Shown here piece by piece: positions 30,062-34,630 of a stretch of 34,630 nt of DNA (positions within the stretch are counted from its first letter, which is position 1; the number at the start of each line of letters is the position of its first letter). This stretch comes from Prevotella sp. (GTDB taxonomy: Bacteria > Bacteroidota > Bacteroidia > Bacteroidales > Muribaculaceae). Under the pieces are notes generated by a model. The model saw only the letters and a list, made by a program, of their open reading frames with translations, was not told the origin of the DNA and did not search any database. The position numbers were made by a program, and so were the translations under genes. Where the stretch lies: NCBI GenBank assembly GCA_023666665.1, contig JAMPBN010000011.1, positions 1,240-35,869 on the forward strand, written 5' to 3'.

Positions 30062-30433
30062 ATGGCAACAGCATTTAACCCCCAGCGCCAGGCATACGCC
30101 AAGTATGACGACAAACATTACCTGCTTTTTCTTGACGAGAAAGAGGCAGAACAGACCGACGAGCAGACCCAGCAGACCGTAAAAGGCTACACATACACAG
30201 GCAGCCGCCCCGACGGCTCAACGCTCATCGAAGCCACCGACGTGGACAACACCAACCGCCGCAGCAAGTTTATTGCTGGCCTCATCGGCACAGAATACAC
30301 CCAGGACGACCAAATCGCCCTGCTGGCTAACGGTGAGGACACCAACGAGCATGCCGAGGAGCTGGCTATTTTCCACGCAAACCGCAAAATGGCAAAACAG
30401 GCCGTAGACGAATTGCTATCCCGTAACATCTAA
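30062..30433 (+). CDS. Small tail-operon protein downstream of the RT
   Basis: This 123-residue protein is rich in acidic residues, with TYTGSRPDGSTLIEATDVDN, RRSKFIAGLIGTEYTQDDQI and HANRKMAKQAVDELLSRNI. It appears alpha/beta with a helical C-terminus. Family not recognised. It is located 11 bases after the RT and 10 before the baseplate gene, so it is either a DGR-associated protein or a baseplate accessory. Its position could be tested by looking for it in related phages without a DGR. Confidence 0.6.
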   Translation: MATAFNPQRQAYAKYDDKHYLLFLDEKEAEQTDEQTQQTVKGYTYTGSRPDGSTLIEATDVDNTNRRSKFIAGLIGTEYTQDDQIALLANGEDTNEHAEELAIFHANRKMAKQAVDELLSRNI

Positions 30434-30443
30434 ACCCTGCACA

Positions 30444-31319
30444 ATGGCACGCACAGTAAAAGAAATAAAAGACAGCATGACGGCCACGTTCTGCCAGGAG
30501 CGTGCCGTTGTGGATGCATACGGCCTTAACCCTAAAAAGACCTTTGACCAGCAGTTCAGCAGCGTAAGCATAGAAAACATTTTGTTTTACTGTTTTGCTT
30601 TCGCTGTCTGGACGCTGGAGGTGCTTTTTGACTTGCATAAAGCAGAGGTCGAGGCTAAAATCGAACAGCTGGAGCCGCACACGCTGCGCTGGTATGTAAA
30701 CAAGGCCAAAGCATTTATGTATGGCTGCCAGCTGGTGCCGAATGCGGACTATTACGACACCAGCAAAATAAGCGAGACTGACCTGGAAACGGCAAAGGTG
30801 GTAAAATACGCCGTGGCTTCGGAAAGTAACACTGTGGTATATTTGAAAGTAGCGGCACAAGACGACAAAGGCCAGCCCACCCAGCTGTCGCCCTCACAGT
30901 TTGCCTCCTTAACCAGCTACATGAACACCGTAAAGGACGCGGGTGTATCTATTAAGCTGGTTAATGAAGAAGCCGACCTAATCCGCATTAGCATGGTGGT
31001 TTACTATGACCCCACGGCTATGGACAGCAGCGGCGCAGACAAAGACGGCAACCAGCCCGTTAGGGAGGCCGTCGAAACTGTCATTACCAACCTGCCGTTT
31101 AACGGTATCTTTCGCAAAAGCGACCTGCTGGCTGCCGTGTCTGCCGTTCCTGGTGTTGAGGTGGCCGACATTGAAAAGGTGCGCGTTAAGGTGGCTACTG
31201 CTGCCGACTTCACCGACGTAGTGGGCTACGACAAGCCTTACAGTGGTTATTATAAGATTGATAGCCTAAACATAAATTACAAGTCTTACGACGTGCTCAA
31301 CAACCCCACAGCAGAATGA
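30444..31319 (+). CDS. Baseplate J-like protein (Mu gp47-like)
   Basis: This 291-residue protein starts with a helical segment (MARTVKEIKDSMTATFCQER), then VSIENILFYCFAFAVWTLEV and WYVNKAKAFMYGCQLVP, and a C-terminal beta domain with REAVETVITNLPFNGIF and SAVPGVEVADIEKVRVKV. The order is that of J-like wedge proteins (Mu gp47/P2 gpJ), including the 'v...in...v.dI..V.v' end. It overlaps the following gene by 4 bases (ATGA). Confidence 0.82.
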   Translation: MARTVKEIKDSMTATFCQERAVVDAYGLNPKKTFDQQFSSVSIENILFYCFAFAVWTLEVLFDLHKAEVEAKIEQLEPHTLRWYVNKAKAFMYGCQLVPNADYYDTSKISETDLETAKVVKYAVASESNTVVYLKVAAQDDKGQPTQLSPSQFASLTSYMNTVKDAGVSIKLVNEEADLIRISMVVYYDPTAMDSSGADKDGNQPVREAVETVITNLPFNGIFRKSDLLAAVSAVPGVEVADIEKVRVKVATAADFTDVVGYDKPYSGYYKIDSLNINYKSYDVLNNPTAE

Positions 31320-31822
31320 TATTTAATATAAATTTTTCACGCCTCTGCATCAATCTGCTGCCTACGTTCCTGCGCCAACCCATAATTTACGGCATACTGC
31401 ACGCAGGGGCGCAGGTGCTGAAAAAATCGACATACGCAGCCTTTACCACCGCCAGAACCAACCATAACTACCAGTTAAACCATAACGGCCAAGTGTGTTA
31501 TTTGCGGGCGGTGTTAAATGACACTTTCGGCGGCGGCTTCGACATTTTGGACGTGGAGGACAAGGGCGAGTGGCTCTATGCCATTACCGAGAAAGGCACG
31601 GGCATTTTGCTAACCTACGGCGAAGACGGTAACGCTGCCGAGGTATCAAACGGCCAGAAGGTGCCCGTGGTCTATAATGAAGCACTGCTCAACGTCGCAC
31701 AAAATAGCTTTATTGTGCGTGTTCCTTACAAGATCTACCAGACCAACCTCCCCGCGGTGGCTGCTTTGGTGGACAAATATAAGTTAATCAGTAAACGCGC
31801 CATTTATGTGGCCAACAGCTAA
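31316..31822 (+). CDS. Baseplate/tail protein in the gpI (Mu gp48) position
   Basis: This 168-residue protein follows the J-like gene as gpI/gp48 does. It contains FSRLCINLLPTFLRQPIIYG, LNDTFGGGFDILDVEDKGEW and FIVRVPYKIYQTNLPAVAAL. 'YG.l.ag.qvl', 'R..LN..FGGG..I' patterns recur in Bacteroidota Mu-like tails, so it is a real gene, but I cannot name a characterised family. Probably a baseplate wedge component. Confidence 0.65.
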   Translation: MIFNINFSRLCINLLPTFLRQPIIYGILHAGAQVLKKSTYAAFTTARTNHNYQLNHNGQVCYLRAVLNDTFGGGFDILDVEDKGEWLYAITEKGTGILLTYGEDGNAAEVSNGQKVPVVYNEALLNVAQNSFIVRVPYKIYQTNLPAVAALVDKYKLISKRAIYVANS

Positions 31823-31833
31823 AAAATAACATC

Positions 31834-33141
31834 ATGCAAACAGCAGCTTATACAACGGTTAAAACCGCAACCAACGGCGAGGGCAAATACCCGCTTTCTA
31901 CCCAAACGCTGGAATTTATTCAGCAGCAAATTTTACTGCTGCAAGAGGTGGTCGCCATAGCTGGCGGCAAAGTCATACTAAAAGAACCTGACGGCACAAA
32001 CACGGGGCTCCTGGCTTTGGACGGCGAAATTCTGCCCATTGCCGCAACGCCGAAGCTCACCACAACCATTAAATACGTCTATGTTATAACCCAAAAGACG
32101 AACATCGAGGCCGACGGCGAAATCTACAAGGAGGCGCGCACTGTGCGCACAGCGAAGTTTGCCTCGGCTACATCGACCGCCGTCAACACCGTGGTTTATA
32201 AAATCGGCGACTTTACCAAGCTGACCACAAACACCACGCTGGCCGAAAAGGTCAACAACATGCCGTCGCTGGTGCTTGCCTACCTGTCCGACACGCTGGC
32301 AAGCAAGCTCGACCGCTTGACGCTCAACAATGCAACCCAGGCACAATTAGACGGCCTTAAAAACGCCTGTGTGGTAAATTGCGCCAATAGCGTGGCCGTG
32401 CAGGGCTTTACAAATTACTGCATAACGGTAAAATGTGCTGGCAATACGGTGGAACAAGTGCTCACCACCACCGACGGCGCAAACTATGCCCGTTATTTCG
32501 ACGCGACCACAAAAAAGTGGACTGCCTGGGTGTCTGTTACTGACAACATGCACATCGAGGTTAAAACTGTCGGCGGCACGCTCTATGTTCGCCATGGTGT
32601 GCTGGCCGACGACGCAAAAATCATCTTTTTGCGAAAGAAAAAGCGCGGAGGCTGGCGCAGAACAGGCGGCGACAAAGCCTACACAAAGAATAAAGGCAAA
32701 CGCCAAAAACGCCAAAAAAAGCTGCAATACGTACACTATAAGGGCGTGGTTCTGTCAAAGGGTGAGCCAGGCAAATGGTATGTGCCCAAATGTATAGCCG
32801 TAGCCAATAAAGCCGCCGACGCTAACCTCATAGACAGAGAGGTCAGCTCAATAGCTGGCCAGCTGGTGCGTCAGGTGTCTGTAAACTCTGCTGGTGGTGC
32901 TGTTTATAGGCTTGCAGGCGTGCGCAAACTGCTGACCAAGACCGTAACGGGCAAAAACTACAAACGTAGCGGCTTTGTCAGCCTGGCCATTCAGGTGGCG
33001 AAAATCAATAAAAAGGGAGGTAAAGACGCAGGCGGCGAGCTTGCACGCTTCAAGCTGCGCCTTGCACCTAAAAAGGTCTATAATCCAAATAACGCCCAGA
33101 AATACACACACGCTTACATACGCACGTTTTCAGTTGAGTAG
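31834..33141 (+). CDS. Tail fibre or tail appendage protein
   Basis: This 435-residue protein has an N-terminal helix (TQTLEFIQQQILLLQEVVAI) that looks like an attachment segment. Beta-rich repeats (about 45-260) contain DGTNTGLLALDGEILPIAAT, FTNYCITVKCAGNTVEQVLT and KKWTAWVSVTDNMHIEV. A very basic stretch RKKKRGGWRRTGGDK plus KGKRQKRQKK (about 268-295) follows, then a C-terminal beta domain (SGFVSLAIQVAKINKKGGKD). The polybasic insert is unusual for a fibre and might bind lipid A or DNA. It is the last gene of the plus-strand late operon. Confidence 0.65.
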   Translation: MQTAAYTTVKTATNGEGKYPLSTQTLEFIQQQILLLQEVVAIAGGKVILKEPDGTNTGLLALDGEILPIAATPKLTTTIKYVYVITQKTNIEADGEIYKEARTVRTAKFASATSTAVNTVVYKIGDFTKLTTNTTLAEKVNNMPSLVLAYLSDTLASKLDRLTLNNATQAQLDGLKNACVVNCANSVAVQGFTNYCITVKCAGNTVEQVLTTTDGANYARYFDATTKKWTAWVSVTDNMHIEVKTVGGTLYVRHGVLADDAKIIFLRKKKRGGWRRTGGDKAYTKNKGKRQKRQKKLQYVHYKGVVLSKGEPGKWYVPKCIAVANKAADANLIDREVSSIAGQLVRQVSVNSAGGAVYRLAGVRKLLTKTVTGKNYKRSGFVSLAIQVAKINKKGGKDAGGELARFKLRLAPKKVYNPNNAQKYTHAYIRTFSVE

Positions 33142-33145
33142 GGAC

Positions 33146-33179
33146 AAAAAAAAGAAAGTGGGGATATTTCCTCACTTTC
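33146..33179 (-). terminator. Rho-independent terminator for a leftward transcript
   Basis: On the minus strand, GAAAGTGAGG pairs with CCCCACTTTC around an AAATAT loop (one G-U pair) and is followed by eight Ts (plus-strand A-run 33146-33153). No T-run follows the hairpin on the plus strand, so it acts leftward. An outer GGGAC/GTCCC pair (33141-33145, 33182-33186) flanks it. Confidence 0.85.
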
Positions 33180-33420
33180 AAGTCCCTGCGGTCGAAACTC
33201 AATGTATGCCGTGCTAAAAGATCGTTGTTAAGGGTCTTTGTGTTGTGTAGTTGCCAAATTTTCGGGAGCCGATAGCTCCACGCGGGTAATTACAGGAAAG
33301 CAAAGGGACGGTGTTAAACGACGCTAAACCCTGTCAAGGCGAGCCTGGTGTTAGGGTTACAAGCAGGTTGCGTACATCCCAAGCTAAAGGGATTCACAAT
33401 AGACCGAAGCCCAAATAAAA
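33146..33420 (-). ncRNA. Predicted small structured RNA with its own promoter and terminator
   Basis: The 344-base gap 33142-33485 has no gene on either strand that I can support. It contains a minus-strand promoter (33426-33457), a strong minus-strand terminator at 33146-33179 and, in between, short hairpins: AACCCT (33327-33332) with AGGGTT (33353-33358), GGAGC (33265-33269) with GCTCC (33275-33279), and ATCCC (33376-33380) with GGGAT (33389-33393). The expected RNA is about 270 bases. No ORF longer than a few codons is seen on that strand. It does not look like tmRNA, RNase P or 6S RNA to me. Confidence 0.6.
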
Positions 33421-33425
33421 CACTG

Positions 33426-33457
33426 CAAATTTACAGCTTTTTTACTTTAATCACAAG
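33426..33457 (-). promoter_or_regulatory. Minus-strand Bacteroidota promoter for the predicted small RNA
   Basis: On the minus strand the -7 element is TAAATTTG (plus-strand 33433-33426, full consensus) and the -33 element is CTTG (33457-33454, one mismatch from TTTG), 20 bases apart. Transcription would begin at about 33420 and run toward the terminator at 33146-33179. Confidence 0.65.
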
Positions 33458-33485
33458 TATATAGTGCAAAAAATGAGTTAGCCGA

Positions 33486-34319
33486 ATGAAAAAGGCTTTT
33501 AAGACTTCGCCCTTGCCATTCAGAGGGCAAAAAAGGTATTACATTAAGCGGTTTGCGTCTGTGCTGGCACGCTGCGAAGACATTACAACAGTCGTCGACC
33601 TTTTCGGCGGCTCTGGCCTGCTTTCGCGTGTCGCAAAAGATCAGCTGCCGAATGCCCGCGTAATTTATAATGACTTCGACCGCTTCGACAAACGTGTGGC
33701 AAATATAGACCGCACAAATGCGCTTTGCGCACAAATTGCGCCGCTTGTCGCAGGTGTCGCAGATAATAAGCGAATACCTGACGAAATAAAGCAGCAGTGT
33801 TTGCAGCTTATGCGTGAAAGTGAAAAGACAGGAGCAGTCGATTATATAACGCTTTCTGCTTCGCTGCTCTTTTCAGGTAATTGGGCGACAAGTTACGACC
33901 AATTCGCAAAGCAAACGTTTTATAACAGAGCTGTAAATAGTCATTATGATGCAACAGGTTACTTTGACGGCCTGGAAATAACACATAAAGACTACCGTGA
34001 ATTGTTCGACGAGTTCAAAGACCTGCAAAACGTGCTTTTTATTCTGGATCCACCATATTTGCAGACAGAATGCAGCGCGTATAAAAGCGACACATATTGG
34101 CAGCTAAAAGATTATTTAGACGTGTTAAACATGCTGAAAGGCACAAAATATGTGTTTTTCACCTCTGGAAAGTCGCAAATTATTGACCTTTGCAAGTGGA
34201 TAAACCAAAACTTTCCAAATGCAGAACTGCTTAAAGGAGCAGAGCTTTGGGAGCAAAACAGCAGAGTAAACGACTTTAACAGCTATAAAGACATTATGAT
34301 TGCGAAAGTAACAGCATAA
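33486..34319 (+). CDS. D12-class N6-adenine DNA methyltransferase (Dam-like)
   Basis: This 277-residue enzyme shows the class motifs: PLPFRGQKRYYIKRF (N-terminal motif X), DLFGGSGLL (D38-L46, motif I, SAM binding) and LDPPYLQTE (DPPY at 188-191, motif IV, catalytic). NFPNAELLKGAELWEQNSRV lies near the C-terminus. It would methylate adenine in phage DNA, protecting it from host restriction. Mu carries its DNA-modification gene mom at the same right-end location. The gene is clearly more AT-rich than the late operon, suggesting recent acquisition. No restriction enzyme partner is seen, so it is an orphan methylase. Confidence 0.9.
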   Translation: MKKAFKTSPLPFRGQKRYYIKRFASVLARCEDITTVVDLFGGSGLLSRVAKDQLPNARVIYNDFDRFDKRVANIDRTNALCAQIAPLVAGVADNKRIPDEIKQQCLQLMRESEKTGAVDYITLSASLLFSGNWATSYDQFAKQTFYNRAVNSHYDATGYFDGLEITHKDYRELFDEFKDLQNVLFILDPPYLQTECSAYKSDTYWQLKDYLDVLNMLKGTKYVFFTSGKSQIIDLCKWINQNFPNAELLKGAELWEQNSRVNDFNSYKDIMIAKVTA

Positions 34320-34478
34320 AATACCCAGGAAAACCACAGAAATGGCCGACAATCGCATTAAGATGTTTCGCTGGTAAAATTGTAAGACTGAAAGAGTAGA
34401 AACGTGACAACGCGCTTAAAAATGGCCTGCATGAAAAGCAGCTGAAAGCGGCGCGAAAATACAAATACCTGGAACAAA
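34320..34478. other. Intergenic stretch after the methylase
   Basis: This 159-base stretch shows no intact gene. A plus-strand frame from ATG 34343 reads MADNRIKMFRW, a stop, then NCKTERVET, a stop and further short segments, reminiscent of a degraded zinc-ribbon protein like Mu Com. The sequence evidence is slight. Another frame gives ALKNGLHEKQLKAARKYKYL with no start codon. Confidence 0.3.
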
Positions 34479-34524
34479 TAAACGCAGATTAAAACCCGTT
34501 GAAAAGGAGTTAAATCTGCGTTTA
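34479..34524. terminator. Perfect 12-bp inverted repeat, probable terminator
   Basis: TAAACGCAGATT (34479-34490) pairs with AATCTGCGTTTA (34513-34524) across a 22-base loop. The right arm is followed by ATTATGCTTTTT, so it can end transcription from the methylase. The loop is longer than usual. Confidence 0.6.
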
Positions 34525-34581
34525 ATTATGCTTTTTGGCCAGTAAATGGCAGAGAAAAAAGGAACCGAAAAAAGAGATATT

Positions 34582-34620
34582 CTGCTCGTTTCGTTTTTAA
34601 ATTGCTGCTCGTTTCGTTTT
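34582..34620. repeat. Tandem direct repeat, candidate transposase end-binding sites
   Basis: CTGCTCGTTTCGTTTT occurs at 34582-34597 and again at 34605-34620, a 23-base period (about two helical turns). MuA sites at the phage ends are spaced at similar intervals, and this lies at the distal end of the phage-like sequence. The actual phage terminus is not visible before the window ends. Confidence 0.5.
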
Positions 34621-34630
34621 CGCGATTATA

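Noticed and set aside
31834-33141. A second DGR variable repeat in the last fibre gene
   Set aside because: I found no stretch resembling the TR in this gene, and the DGR TR aligns only to 28055-28171.
33141-33186. Plus-strand terminator after the tail fibre gene
   Set aside because: The hairpin is preceded by As and not followed by Ts on the plus strand. Its T-run is on the minus strand, so I assign it to the leftward transcript.

Overview
The window is most of a Mu-like (transposable) temperate phage or prophage of a Bacteroidota host. The Mu-like identity rests on a DDE transposase next to a MuB-type AAA+ ATPase, a GemA-like protein, a DUF3164-like protein, Mu-type terminase, portal, MuF, gpG and gp36-like proteins, and a contractile tail module. 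The Bacteroidota assignment rests on near-perfect TTTG / TAnnTTTG promoters, A-rich leaders in place of Shine-Dalgarno sites before most genes, and phage gene types familiar from Bacteroidales.

Layout. (1) 48-6080, plus strand: early module (Ner-position regulator, transposase A, target-DNA ATPase B, RecA-like ATPase, GemA-like, DUF3164-like and several small proteins), closed by a bidirectional terminator at 6140-6174. (2) 6176-13024, minus strand: DNA packaging and head-connector module, read terminase small, terminase large, gp36-like, portal, MuF, gpG-like, gp37-like. It is interrupted by one plus-strand gene (7171-7404) with its own consensus promoter. (3) 13025-13393: divergent control region with an inverted repeat, candidate promoters on both strands and an initiator-type tRNA. 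(4) 13394-33141, plus strand: protease/scaffold, major capsid, lysis genes (amidase and spanin-like pair), sheath, tube, frameshifted chaperones, tape measure, baseplate and fibres, with a complete diversity-generating retroelement (DGR) inserted among the fibre and baseplate genes. (5) 33146-33457, minus strand: no ORF, but a promoter, a structured segment and a textbook terminator, predicting an uncharacterised small RNA. (6) 33486-34319: a D12-type adenine methylase of lower GC, followed by a hairpin and tandem repeats that may be transposase end-binding sites.

How it works together. Transposase and B protein replicate the phage by transposition. Terminase, portal and MuF fill heads made by the protease, scaffold and capsid proteins. 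The contractile tail delivers DNA. The DGR copies an adenine-mutagenised template (28370-28486) into the 3' end of the adhesin gene (28055-28171): all 13 differences between the two copies are at template adenines. The MuF head protein carries a C-terminal papain-like toxin domain, and the independently promoted acidic gene facing its 3' end is a good candidate for its immunity protein. The repressor and left end are not in the window.

The most notable items are the DGR, the MuF toxin with its candidate immunity gene, the predicted minus-strand small RNA, the phage initiator-like tRNA, the programmed -1 frameshift and the spanin-like gene with two membrane anchors.
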